Below are positions 23,301 to 32,932 of a DNA stretch of 64,000 bases, piece after piece. The stretch is from Lanius collurio (Eukaryota; Chordata; Aves; Passeriformes; Laniidae). The notes beneath the pieces were generated by a model. That model made no database searches. It was not told where the DNA came from and worked only from the letters and a program-made list of their open reading frames with translations. The DNA lies in the NCBI GenBank assembly GCA_020086605.1, contig JACBWW010000002.1:25194668-25258667 (forward strand), read 5' to 3'. Both the position numbers and the translations under genes were made by a program. Position 1 is the first letter of the stretch. Each line of letters opens with the position of its first letter.

Positions 23301-26300
23301 GACATTGCAAAAGTGGATTGAAAAAAATGGAAAAGGCCGAAAGTATTATGAAATGGCAAAACTCAAATTTTTACAAATAGTGAAAGGAGTGGAATATATT
23401 CATTCTGAAAAGTTAATTCATCGAGACCTCAAGGTATGTAGGACAGGTAAATTAAAAAAAATAAGTTAAAGATGGTATACTTACTGGAATTTCAGAGAAT
23501 GTTAAATTGTTATAGTCTTTGCTTACTCTCTTATGTCCCCTAGCAGTATGCTACTTTGGATATTGCTAGTGATTAATTTTCTTTCAGCAACTGGCTGAAC
23601 CTCATCCTAAAATCAGAAGGTAAACTTGGAGGATCTCCAAATGCAATAGTTCAAAGAATCAGTAGTCATCAGCTAACAGGCATTTTCAGTGGGTCACAGG
23701 ACTTACTGGAAGAAGAAAAGTTGAGTCCAGAAAGTTTGCCCTTGCCATATTGTAAGGGATAGTTTATCTATCCTAATACATGCTCTGTTTGATAACAACA
23801 TGCTCTGGTTACTTTTGTCTCATGTAAGCATACAAATATTTGAATGCTACACTTTTGGATAGAATTTCAGTCTCTAGATGTGTGTAGTCATCAGAAGATT
23901 TCATTTCAACATAATATAAGGGACAAAGCCTTCACAGCTTCAGGATGGAAGCTATAATGTGGCTTAGAGTTTTAAATCACTCTGTGAAAAAAATCATTAG
24001 TGTTATGGCATTCCTAGGGTTAAGCTAACTTCCCTGCTTGACCACTCAGGAGCCACTCTGGCAGTCAAATTCCCATCACCAGAGATCTTGAGAGTGGGGG
24101 CTGAAGTCCCTTCACAGCAGGCAACTCCAGTGAGCCCACAAGTGCCTCACTCGACCCACTACACACCCTGGCCTTATTTGGTGCTCAACATGGGGTTCAA
24201 ACTCTTGACCCTGAGATTGAGTCTCATGCTCTACCAGCTGAGCTAGGAATAAGGCTGTGGTTAACCAGGACTGATATTCTCCAATTTAATGCTCCTACCA
24301 ATTCCAAATGCTGCTTGCTCACTTCCCCCTCCCCCGTGGTGGGCTGGAGAGAAGAATTGGAGGTAAAGACTGTGGGTTGAGAGAAGAACAATTTACTGGA
24401 AACAACAAGATAAGAAAAGAGACACAAACAAAACCAGTAACAACATTAAAACCAAAAGTCTAAGACCAGAGAGTGATTCACATGCAAAAAGTTCACCATG
24501 GAGCCTGGCTTAACCGTGCCACACTCCCGTGACCTGGAAACGAATCCTTTCCTGATTCCCAGAAAATGACATGAGGTGGTACAGAATAACCTCAGTGTCC
24601 TAGCCATGTGCCCCCCACTGACTACTGTAAAAATTAACTCTCTCCTGACCAGAACCAGGTTATATTGCTAATTCTTCCACTTGTATTTGAATTCCGGAAC
24701 TTTCCTCTCCTCTTTGATCTGCTATCAGCTTAGGTGCTTGGCCATCTGAGATCTCCATAGCCCCGAATCAAAGTTGTTGGATAGGTTCAAGCTGAGATTA
24801 AAGTCATTTGTGCCTGGTAGGAACAGAGTGGTTAAATAGTGTAGCCAGCTATAGTACCATATTAAATATGTGTGGACATAGACTTGAACAGAACAACTAT
24901 ACTGAGTGTTCTTTACACAAAGATCTCTTCCTGTATCTCCTGGCCTTATGGTCCACTGGAGCTTCTTTGAGTAAAAGATAGCATGAGGCTATTTGGTTTT
25001 GTTTTAAAAACATTCAGAAATGTAGTTTCTTTATCTTATTTGGGAAACTTAATTGAAGCATATATAGTTCTATTTTTAGTTGTTTGTGTTCTGGTTTTGG
25101 CTAGGCTGCAGTTAATTTCTTTTCAGTAGGTGGTACAGTGCTGTGTTTTGGATTCAATATTATAACAATGGTGATAACACACTGATGTTTTGGTTACTAT
25201 GAAGCAGTGTTTATTCTAAGTCAAAGACTATTTTGTTACATGGAAGGGGGACTGATCTGGGCTCAGGGAGGGGCTCTGGCACTGGTCAGCGGGTGATGAG
25301 CAATTGTATTGTGCATCACTTGTTTCTCCTTGTTTTGATTTGGTTTGTCTATTATCATTATTATTTACCACATTGTTAAGTTTTACTTTTGTTTCAATTA
25401 TTAAACCATTTTTAACACAGCTTAAAAGTTTACTTTTGATTCTCCCTGCCATTCCACTGCATGGTGCTTAGTTGCCAAGTGGCCTTAAGCCATGACACTG
25501 TCAAATTCAATGGGGAAGTTCAATGGAAATGTAAAAGTGATACTCTTGAGATACCTGTAGTAAGCCTTAACTCTGCATTTGATTTAGTATAGATGATCCT
25601 TCTGTGCCTAGGAGAAACTCTGATTTGAGTGCAATTCCATGTGAGACTAAATGCTTTGCCCAAGTGTATCAAGTCCCAGGGCTAGGAATGAAGACTGAAA
25701 AGCACTTTGGGATATAAAATGTTATATGCACAATGTATTTGAAGAGCAATTAAAGCCCAATACAGTTATGACTGAGCTAGTGGAAAAAAGGTGCAGTTAC
25801 TGCAGTGTGTACTTCTAGAAATTTAGTATGTATTTTTAAAAATTGATTTAACTTATTTCTCTTTCCACACCATTGGTTTCTTAATGATACTTTCTGAATA
25901 ATGATCAGATTTTATGGAGAACACTTCTGTGGCTGATTATGCTTGATGATAAACCTTGGTCATTTGGTGATTTTTTTTTTCCTTCTTTTTATTTATATAT
26001 ACAAAAATAGCCTCAGAATATATTCATATCCCATGATGATAAAATAAAAATAGGTGACTTCGGTCTTGTGACTTCTGTGGCATTTGAGACTCTGACTGAG
26101 GACAGAGGAACAAAGTCATATATGGCACCAGAACAGGTAATTATCCTGCTGTGTTAGTGTCTCTGTAATTAGATTTGCGCTATAAACTCAGCATTGGATG
26201 TTCTCAATCCTAATGTCAGTGTTAAAGCAAATTGCCTAAAGTTCCCTGGTATGACTGTATGTGAGGATAACTATTTAGGAGAAAGCTTTACCACAAATAT

Positions 26301-29300
26301 AAAGTTTTTTGATTTGTGTGAACATGCAGTCTGACACTGCGTGCTCTAAGGAATGCTCTTGCAAAACCAGGCTGCCATATATATATATTTAAAATTGAAT
26401 TGAGGACCCCTGTTGATTGTGTAATTTTGAGTTTCTCTATTTGTTTCATTATTTGTCACAGGGCAATATTAGCATGCTTTATATCTATACAGGTCTGTAA
26501 CTTCAGGGTGTTCAATGAGACATAATAGTCAATATTTAACAGATCTGAGGTAGAAAGGGTTAACAACTAAGAAGAATACTGAGTAGGACCAGTCCTGTCA
26601 CCTTGAGGTGGAAATTTCTGCTGACTTCATATTTTGCTTTAAGAAGGGCTGCTCTCCAGTTGGATTTGATGCTTGTATTGTTCTGTTCTGATCATTCTAG
26701 TCTGGGCCCAAATATGGAAAGGAAGTAGATATTTTTGCACTGGGATTAATTTGGTTTGAACTTATTTCGGCAATCACTCATCATGAGAAAAGTAAGGTAT
26801 GTAATCTTTAAAATTAAAAAAGAACTCCCACTGTTGTTGTTTTGCCTTGCTGCTGGTATCACATGTTGATAGCACTCTAGAAGGAATCTCTTTATCTAGA
26901 GTACTATCTCTGTTTACGTTTTTTTCCTTAATTCATTTCCATAAAGCCTGTAAGTCCTCACACCTCCACTGAAATGTCATAACTGAAGAAATTATATCCT
27001 ACTACATACACACTAAAGCCTGAGCATGCTAAAGGATAATGTGAAGCAAAAAAGGGTGTCAAGTTCCTTATAAATCTTTTTCTTTGATCAGAAACATAAA
27101 GGGAGTATTTTTTTAATTTTAGAAAATAAAAATTATGGATGGGTGAGTTTTGTCTGCCATGCTCTAGTCTTCACTGCACAGTGGAACAAGAAGAGTTTAC
27201 ACCAAGTCAAAACCCTTGCAGTTTTCCAAGATGAAAACGAAAGTCATTTGGAACATGTTGCTTTAAGTGAAAAGATATTATTTCAAAAAGAAACTCCATG
27301 TTACTTAACCTTTTTTTTTTTAAAAAGGTATCTTCTATGTGTTTTGAGCTTTTTATATGCAAACCTACATATTGCTAAGACAGTGATGTAGCTGCTGGGT
27401 ATCTTGTCTAAAGTAATTGTGGTTGGACTCAGACTTTGAACAACGTTAGCCAGATCCTTTTGGCAGTATGAGAAAGTCATACCAGTCTGTTCAACTTGGC
27501 TCTGTCCAGCCACCTTGCAGTACTTTCTCAGATATTTTGTTCCTGCTCACAGCTGACTGCAAATGCATGCACAGTCCCATGGTGTTTACAGTTGGAAAGG
27601 CATCATTTCCTTAAACTATAAAAATCTTGTGCTCTTCAGGCAGGTAGGGAAGTTTTGTGGATGGAAAGTCCTAGGATGGTCTTCAGCTGCTCCAGCAGAT
27701 TAGAAAGAATTGCACTTAAAGGAACGTGATAAACTCTAGTGCTGGCAAGCCCTGCTGTAAGAACATAATGTAAAAGCCAAGTTGATTATTCTGTGCTGAG
27801 TAACTGGTCCAGCTGATGATCCCCAGCAGGTAGGGTCACAGGCCTAAAGGTGCTGCTAAAGAGTAGGGAAACAATGTCAAGTTCACAGGAGCTGTTGTTT
27901 TACTGGATAGTGGTTGTAAGGGCTTGCTATGCCAGGCTTATAGGGATCCATAAGACTAGGTGATGATTCAGTATACACAGCTAAGAAACATGACTGTTGT
28001 CTTCAGGCAGACATTGCACTAGTTAAAAGCAAGTGAATTAAGCAGACTGATCTGTACACCCAGACAGCTGCTTGCAGAATCACAGAATGGGTGAAAATGG
28101 AAGAGGCCACTGGAAGTCATCTAGTCCAGCCTACCTGCTCAAGCAGGGTTCCCTAGAGCACATTACTTGGGCTTGTGTCCAGTACAGCTCATCAGGGACC
28201 CTCCACGACCTCTCTGGGCAGTCCATTCCAGGGCTTGGTCACCTGCCCAGCAAAGAAATTCTTCCTCATGTTTGGGTGGAGCTTCCTGGGCATCAGTTTC
28301 TCCCATTGCCTCCTGTCCTATTGCTGGGCACCACTGAGCAGAGCCTGGCTCCACCCTCTTGGTACCTCCCTTCAGACACTCACAGACAGTGATGAGGTCC
28401 CCTCTCAGTGTCTCTTCCTGAGGCTGAACAGGCCCAGCTCCCTCAGCCTTTCCTCATAACAGAGATGCTCCAGAGCCTTAATCATCTTTGTTACCCTCCA
28501 CTGGAGCTGCTCCAGGAGCTCCACGTCTCTCTTGTCCTGAGGAGCCCAGAGCTGGACACAGCACTCCAGATGTGCCTCACCAGGGCTGAGTAGAGGGGCA
28601 GGATCACCTCCCTTGAGCTGCTGCCAATGCTTTTCCTGCTCCACCCCAGGATTCCATTGGCCTTCTTGGCTACAAGGACACGCTGTTGGCTCATGGATGC
28701 TTGTTGTCCACCAGAACCCCCAGGTCCCTCTCCACAGAGCTGCTTTCCAGCTGGGGTTGGCCCCCAGCCCGTGCTGGTGCCCAGGGTTATTCCTCCCCAG
28801 GTGGAGGACCCTGCTTTTGCCTTTTGTGGAATTTCAGAAGGTTCCTCCCTGTCCATCTCTCCAGCCTGTTGAAGGCCCTTGGGCTGCACAGGCTCTGGGG
28901 CATTGGCCACTCCTCCCAGCTTGGTGTCATCAGTGAACTTGCTGAGGAGGCATCTGCTCCTTCATCCAGGTCATTGATGAACAAGTTAAACAGTGCTGGG
29001 CCCAGTATTGAACCTTGGAGGACATCACAGGTGATAGGCTTCCAACTAGACCCTGTGCCACTGAGTATGACCCTCTAGGACCTGCTGTTTAGCCAGTTCT
29101 CAATCCACCTCACCATCCATTTGTCCAGCCCACACTTCCTGAGCTTGCCTATGAGGATGTTGTGAGAGACGGTATCATATAGAAAAAAAATAATTGTTAC
29201 CCCAAAGCCTAAAGCATAAATAAAGATTTCTCATTACACACATAAAGCATGTAATGAGAAATGTTCTGTTAGTTGCTTTGAATTCCATGTAGCATTTTAT

Positions 29301-30008
29301 GCAAAGACATAGAAGTGTGTGGTACTGAATATGGTAAAAAGGAGAAAGCACACCCGATTGGCTTGCAAACAGAATTCAGTTGTATTCCTTTTTTCTTTTA
29401 ATGTTATTAGACAATATAAATCCATTACTTTTAAATTTAGGAAAGAAAGATAATGGTTCTGAAATAAGAGAGGCTACTGGAACAAACATGTCATTGTAGC
29501 ATGTGAAGCTTTTAAGCCTAGAAATGGATAGTAGTTGACGAAAAGGCCATAAAACCAAACCAAAGCACAACTAAATGAAAAAAACCCCAACCCTTTCAAA
29601 CTGTTTACAGTTACTTCTTGAAGCCTTACATTTCCTGTAGATTTGTGTTTTCCTAATTACTTTTGCTAACTCTATGGGTCATAAGATGGAGATGCAAAAT
29701 GTAACCAATGAAAGCATATCTTTTATTCACTTCAGGTATGGCCTTCTGTTAGAAAAGGTAAGCTTCCAGAGGACTTCACCAAGAAATTTCTGACAGAGGT
29801 ATGGGATTTGAATACATTTTTTTGGTCCCTGTATTTACTAAAAAAAAAAAAAAAAAAAAAATCTATTGACATTTAATTTTTTTTGCAGGCACCCATAATC
29901 CAAAAGATGCTTTCAACAGACCCTTCGGGAAGAATCTCTATTTCTGACTTACTTGTTCTTCTTAAGACCGTTGATAAAGAAAAGTCATGTAAAAATTATT
30001 CTTGTTAA
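9443..30008 (+). CDS. EIF2AK2: Interferon-induced dsRNA-activated kinase PKR, 15 coding exons, 550 aa
   Basis: PKR binds double-stranded RNA, dimerises, autophosphorylates and phosphorylates eIF2alpha to stop translation. Exons: 9443-9546, 13389-13503, 14611-14780, 16317-16419, 18132-18214, 19033-19114, 19561-19595, 19761-19895, 20339-20458, 21561-21668, 23241-23433, 26011-26136, 26701-26796, 29736-29798, 29889-30008. All junctions are GT-AG and close in frame. The total, 1653 nt including the stop, nearly equals human PKR (551 aa). dsRBM1 spans residues about 8-72 ([13 protein letters not shown]) and dsRBM2 about 99-164; four small exons encode a hydrophilic linker. The kinase has a P-loop (GEGGFGNV, 288-295), Lys310 in YAIKRV, a likely alphaC Glu321, HRDLK (Asp414), DFG (Asp432) and activation-loop Thr445/Thr450 matching human Thr446/Thr451. 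The start is the first ATG of the exon whose acceptor is at 9419; a second in-frame Met is residue 8. Oddities are a short kinase insert and a dsRBM2 that lacks a usual lysine. Confidence 0.97.
11200..11695 (-). mobile_element. Endogenous retrovirus LTR (ERVK-like), antisense in intron 1
   Basis: Read on the minus strand, the element begins TGTTAAGATAG at 11695 and has a TATA-like TATATATAAACTG near 11499-11487 followed by AGGCCTGGAACACC. This resembles an abundant passerine LTR that I recall, usually classed as ERVK. The 5' boundary is well placed. The 3' boundary is uncertain (about 11180-11215), because no clear CA end or matching target duplication is visible. No primer-binding site or gag/pol reading frame follows with confidence, so it is probably a solo or decayed LTR. 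Confidence 0.7.
12139..12681 (-). mobile_element. ERVL-type LTR, antisense, about 543 bp
   Basis: On the minus strand it starts TGTACTGGGTCTGGCTGGGA, has an AATAAAAGCTGG promoter/polyA-like box near 12437-12426 and ATTAAACTATC near 12255-12245, and ends GGTCAACCTACCA. The opening followed by a GTTAA block is shared with the LTRs at 24256-24657 and 25087-25497, so all three belong to one broad avian ERVL-like family. The TG...CA ends are visible, but the flanks show no convincing target duplication. No internal retroviral sequence adjoins it. Confidence 0.75.
13504..14610 (+). other. EIF2AK2: EIF2AK2 intron 2, no recognised element
   Basis: This 1.1-kb intron is T-rich, with CTTT-rich stretches between 13900 and 14130. 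I see no repeat, RNA gene or alternative exon in it. Confidence 0.6.
14852..16138 (-). mobile_element. CR1 LINE fragment, antisense in EIF2AK2 intron 3
   Basis: The minus strand encodes broken pieces of the C-terminal CR1 reverse transcriptase (for example [22 protein letters not shown] and [14 protein letters not shown]) with stops and frameshifts. It covers about 1.3 kb of the 3' end of the LINE ORF2 region. The 3'UTR tail with its ATTCT repeats is missing on the left, so the copy is cut at both ends. It is an old, dead copy lying opposite to the host gene. Confidence 0.9.
16420..20338 (+). other. EIF2AK2: EIF2AK2 introns 4-8 between the small linker exons
   Basis: Introns 16420-18131, 18215-19032, 19115-19560, 19596-19760 and 19896-20338 separate the 35- to 135-nt linker exons. 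They are AT-rich, and I found no CR1, LTR or RNA gene in them. The acceptors at 18131 and 20338 follow long T runs. Short plus-strand open frames that run through the exons (18133-18357, 18896-19120 and 19712-19912) are read in other frames or run on into introns. Confidence 0.6.
20311..20335 (+). repeat. EIF2AK2: T25 run serving as the polypyrimidine tract of kinase exon 9
   Basis: Twenty-five consecutive T lead straight into AAG and then the exon that encodes the kinase P-loop and catalytic lysine. It therefore acts as the 3' splice-site pyrimidine tract while also being an unstable homopolymer. The AAG acceptor is weaker than the usual CAG. Confidence 0.85.
21669..23240 (+). other. EIF2AK2: EIF2AK2 intron 10, no recognised element
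   Basis: This 1.6-kb intron lies within the kinase-insert region. The plus-strand open frame at 22401-22736 overlaps another frame at 22525-22797, has no flanking splice logic and resembles no protein I know. The stretch 22600-23040 is slightly GC-richer than its surroundings and could be a decayed repeat that I cannot name. Confidence 0.5.
24171..24255. repeat. 8-bp perfect inverted repeat enclosing a tRNA-like sequence
   Basis: GCCTTATT at 24171-24178 is the exact reverse complement of AATAAGGC at 24248-24255. The arms enclose the tRNA-Lys-derived sequence and would extend its acceptor stem in a transcript. The right arm ends exactly where the adjoining LTR starts (24256). Confidence 0.8.
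24179..24245 (-). pseudogene. tRNA-Lys(CTT)-derived pseudogene with a disrupted anticodon
   Basis: The minus strand reads TAGCTCAGCTGGTAGAGC (D arm), then ATGAGACTC--AATCTCAGGG (anticodon arm), then a T arm with GAGTTTGAACCCC, then GTTGAGCACCA. Apart from scattered changes this follows vertebrate tRNA-Lys(CTT) as I recall it, but two T of the anticodon CTT are deleted, so the loop is short and no Lys anticodon remains. The 5' acceptor strand is lost or diverged. A CCA follows the discriminator A in the DNA; eukaryotic tRNA genes do not encode CCA, so descent from a mature tRNA by reverse transcription is likely. It lies in EIF2AK2 intron 11 in antisense. Confidence 0.8.
24256..24657 (-). mobile_element. 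ERVL-like LTR, antisense, about 402 bp
   Basis: Read on the minus strand it starts TGGTTCTGGTCAGGAGAGAG, followed by a GTTAATTTTTACAGTAG block shared with the other ERVL-like LTRs here, and ends CCTGGTTAACCACA at 24256. A CACGGGGGAGGGGGAAGTGAG segment near the 3' side is typical of such avian LTRs as I recall them. No target duplication is evident. Its 3' end directly abuts the inverted-repeat/tRNA segment. No internal retroviral genes adjoin it. Confidence 0.65.
25087..25497 (+). mobile_element. ERVL-like LTR, sense, about 411 bp
   Basis: It begins TGTTCTGGTTTTGGCTAGGC and contains GTGCTGTGTTTTGGATT and TGATAACACACTGATG, strings I associate with a very common avian ERVL LTR. It ends AAGCCATGACA. 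It lies 430 bp from the oppositely oriented LTR at 24256-24657 in the same intron. No matching 5-bp flanks and no internal region are visible, so it is a solo or degraded LTR. Confidence 0.75.
28075..29178 (-). mobile_element. CR1 LINE 3' fragment, antisense in EIF2AK2 intron 13
   Basis: The left edge (AGAATCACAGAATGGG on the plus strand) is the reverse complement of the CR1 3' tail, followed by about 1.1 kb of 3'UTR and ORF2. The minus-strand frames carry CR1 reverse-transcriptase-end phrases such as [17 protein letters not shown], broken by stops. The copy is 5'-truncated near 29178, as is usual for CR1. Confidence 0.92.
29840..29861. repeat. EIF2AK2: A22 homopolymer inside the 90-bp EIF2AK2 intron 14
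   Basis: Twenty-two A occupy a quarter of intron 14 (29799-29888), the shortest intron of the gene. A T-rich acceptor tract ending TTGCAG follows 20 bp later, so slippage here would change the spacing available for the branch point. Confidence 0.85.
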
Positions 30009-31240
30009 ATGTACTTTCAGACTGTGTTTAAATCCAGAGTTTGATGAATGTATTACAATTGATGAAATGACATCAGACCTCAGAAGCAACAGCAAGATTT
30101 GGGGTGTCTTTTCCTTGGCCACATTACCATTCATGTCCACCAGCTACAAACCAGGACAGGGCACTTGTGCAAGAAATCACTATTTTTGCCTGGAAACACA
30201 GGTTGTGGGTGAGCTGGGCTGTTCTGTACAATAAGTAAAAGAACCTAGTCCTTTTCCCCTAGAAGATTATGTTGATGTGCTAAAGTGCTAACTGGTTGTT
30301 GGAAACCCTTGAATGTGCTGCATCCATTATCTCTTAAGGTTATCTACTGCTTTCCATGGAAGAAGTGCTGTCTGGTGTTATGTGACTTAAACCTTTCTGA
30401 TTTGCTCAGTGATACCGTTAATAATTACTGGAATGCTCCCATTAATACCAAAACTAGTTTTGGTAGAAAGGATATTAGCAATAGGTGCATGTCATTCTTC
30501 ACTGAATTTCAGTACTTTAAGGGGAGCTTTTTTATCTCTTCACACCTGGTGATGACCTAGCAACTTCAGTGCTATAGATAGAATTTAAAAAGATGAACTT
30601 GGAAAATAAGGATTTTTTAAGAATTTAAATGTTAAACATTCTGCTTCTAGGAATTCTAATTTAGAACAAATTTCAATTTTTGAAAAACTTATGTTTTGAT
30701 GGTTGTCTTTTTTACAAAGGAACACTTAAGGTGCTATTAATATAGCAAAATTCTCCAGTTTCCTCAGTAGTAACCATCTGAAATCCTAGGCTGAGAGAGC
30801 ACTTGAAATATTCCCATGCTTCTAAGTTTTAATCCCTCACTGCAACACTGAGGCATGCCTAGCCCTTAACAAGTGCACTGCATACCTCTGGTGTGTCCAC
30901 AGCCAGCCCCACAAAAGGGAACAGCAGGTTCTCTGCTAGTCTTCATTAATATCCTTCAGCATTCAGCCTTGCCTAAACTCAAAGTGCCGTGTGTGGTGTA
31001 GGGAGCAGGGTGAAAAGACAAGCACATTGGACAACCTTCAGGTGCTTGTCTTTGAGCTCTATCTTGTCAAACTGTTCTTTGATGTGGGGCCAACGTAACT
31101 CCCTAAGGGCAAAGGAGCAGAGATTTCTAAGCAAAAAAAAAATAGGTAATATATGAAGTACTGTATGCTTTTTCTGAAATATTAAATGGGTTAAAAGTGG
31201 GTGACTGCTTAAAATAAATAATACAGATGAATGTATTTAT
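30009..31240 (+). other. EIF2AK2: EIF2AK2 3'UTR
   Basis: After the TAA at 30006-30008 there is no further exon. The best polyadenylation signal is AATAAA at 31213-31218, preceding GT-rich DNA, which gives a 3'UTR of about 1.2 kb. The plus-strand open frames at 29953-30234 and 30285-30560 lie within it and show no family resemblance. Confidence 0.65.
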
Positions 31241-31366
31241 ATTCTTAGGGAAATTATGGATGTTCTGGTGCAAGTATTTGCTGCTAAATAGGAATGTGAT
31301 TGTACATCCTTTTGTAAGGACTTTATTACACTGTTGTCATTTTTTCTCTTTATTGTGAGTCACATA

Positions 31367-31935
31367 TAGAATCATAGGATGGTTTGGGTCGGAAGGGACC
31401 TTAAAGATCATCCACTTTCAATCCCCCTGCCCTGGGCAGGGACACTTTCCCATAGATGACATTACTCAAGGCCTTGTTCAGCCTGGCTTTGAACACTTCC
31501 AGGGTTGGGGTATCCACAGCTTCTCTGGGAAACCTGTTCCAGTGCTTCCCCACCTTCACAGTAAAGAATTTCTTCCTAATATCCAATCTAAACCTTTTAG
31601 TTTGAAGCCATTCCCCCTTGTCCTGTCACTACATGCCCTTGGAAAAAATCCCCCTCCAGCTCTCTTGCAGCCCCCTTTAGGTACTGAAAGGCTGCTCTAA
31701 GGTCTCCCTGGAGCCTGCCCTTCTTCAGGCTGAACAACCTCAGCTCAAGGGGCTTAGCAACCTCATTTGCCACTTCCCTCAGGACCAGTGGATGAATATC
31801 ATGTGGTCACATGGACTTGTGCACCTCTGCATTCTATAAGTTTTCTTGAATCTGATCTTTTCCTTGACATCCCTGGCCACATTGAATTCTATCAGGGCTT
31901 TAAGCTTTCCTAACCTTATCCTTGACTGGAATACA
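31367..31935 (-). mobile_element. CR1 LINE fragment downstream of EIF2AK2
   Basis: The left edge ATAGAATCATAGGATGG on the plus strand is the reverse complement of a CR1 3' end. The 3'UTR and end of ORF2 follow (minus-strand DIRKKFFTVKVGKHWNRFPR) to about 31745. A further CR1-like segment (CTTGACATCCCTGGCCA onwards) from more upstream in the element continues to about 31935. The two parts suggest an internal deletion or two nested copies. Confidence 0.85.
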
Positions 31936-32076
31936 TAAAGTATCTCACTACTGTAGACTAATTAGTATTTCTTTCAGTGGTCAAGATCTGTAAGAAATTA
32001 TATACCCTCACAGACAAAATACTACTATTTTTGCTTTCTATTCTTTTTCATCCCTTGGGATAGAATTAGCATATAA

Positions 32077-32130
32077 TTTGACTTGATGATCTTAAAGGTG
32101 TGTTCCAACCTAAATTATATGAAACTATTA
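32077..32130 (+). mobile_element. Short CR1 3' tail
   Basis: The string TTTGACTTGATGATCTTAAA followed by TTCCAACC is the conserved end of the CR1 3'UTR, here with a decayed terminal repeat. It is only about 55 bp long and lies in the opposite orientation to the neighbouring copy at 31367-31935. Confidence 0.65.
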
Positions 32131-32510
32131 ATTATATGAAAATTGGTATGTGACAATCTTTTGGCTGAATTTCCTTTACAGTTTCTGGACAGAGCACTGG
32201 TAGTATCATTACCTTCTTGCCGTTAAGTAATATTGAGTTTGTCCAGGTAGTTTCTGATATATTTTCCCTGCATAGTATTTGTATACTTCAGCATTACCTT
32301 CTTATAAATGGCTAGTTACAATAGCAGCTGCTATTGCCTAAAAATGAAAGGTCTATTAAAATGTATTTTTATATAAAAAAATGAAAACCCAACATCATGA
32401 TCTAATTCTATTTAGTCATGCAAAATATGCACCTTTATATACAGAAGAATATTGGTTCAAATAATGTCATGTTTCACAAGATTTTTTTCCCCCACCAAAT
32501 TTAAGACAGT

Positions 32511-32833
32511 TGTGGGAACCGACAGCTGGTCTGAAGGCCTCGCAGACATTTCCCTTGATACAATCAGTTTGTACCCAAGAGAACTGCAGAAGAAAGAAGA
32601 CAGACAACAGAAAGAAAACAGAAAGAAGCTGTAACAGCTTCAAAGGGGAGGATACTGGCCAATGTTTAGCAAAGAATGTGTGTACATTACAGACAACCAA
32701 TAGTATTGTATTGTAACAAAATAACAGCCAATGAACATGTAGCTAAGAAAATGTATAAAAGAAGTTGTGTGAATAATAAAAGTGCTTTTGCCATTGCTGG
32801 GGCAGAGAGTGTATGTGTGTTGTGACCGTCTCA
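32511..32833 (+). mobile_element. Solo LTR, 323 bp, with a 5-bp target-site duplication
   Basis: The element starts TGTGGGAACC and ends CGTCTCA. It is bracketed by ACAGT at 32506-32510 and ACAGT at 32834-32838, a perfect 5-bp duplication. It has a TATAAAA at 32754-32760 and AATAAA at 32775-32780, so promoter and polyA signal are about 20 bp apart as in compact retroviral LTRs. No internal sequence remains, consistent with LTR-LTR recombination. It sits between the convergent 3' ends of EIF2AK2 and GPATCH11. The family is not determined. Confidence 0.88.
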
Positions 32834-32932
32834 ACAGTGACAAAAGTAAGCAAAACCAGTCTGATATTTAGGAATCTCTAAAGATGAAAAAATCCTGTTT
32901 AACACATTACACAATACAGTGACTAGCCAATA

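Noticed and set aside
28072..29078. Overlapping open frames of 60-139 codons on both strands
   Set aside because: They are remnants and shadows of a truncated CR1 LINE and not host genes.
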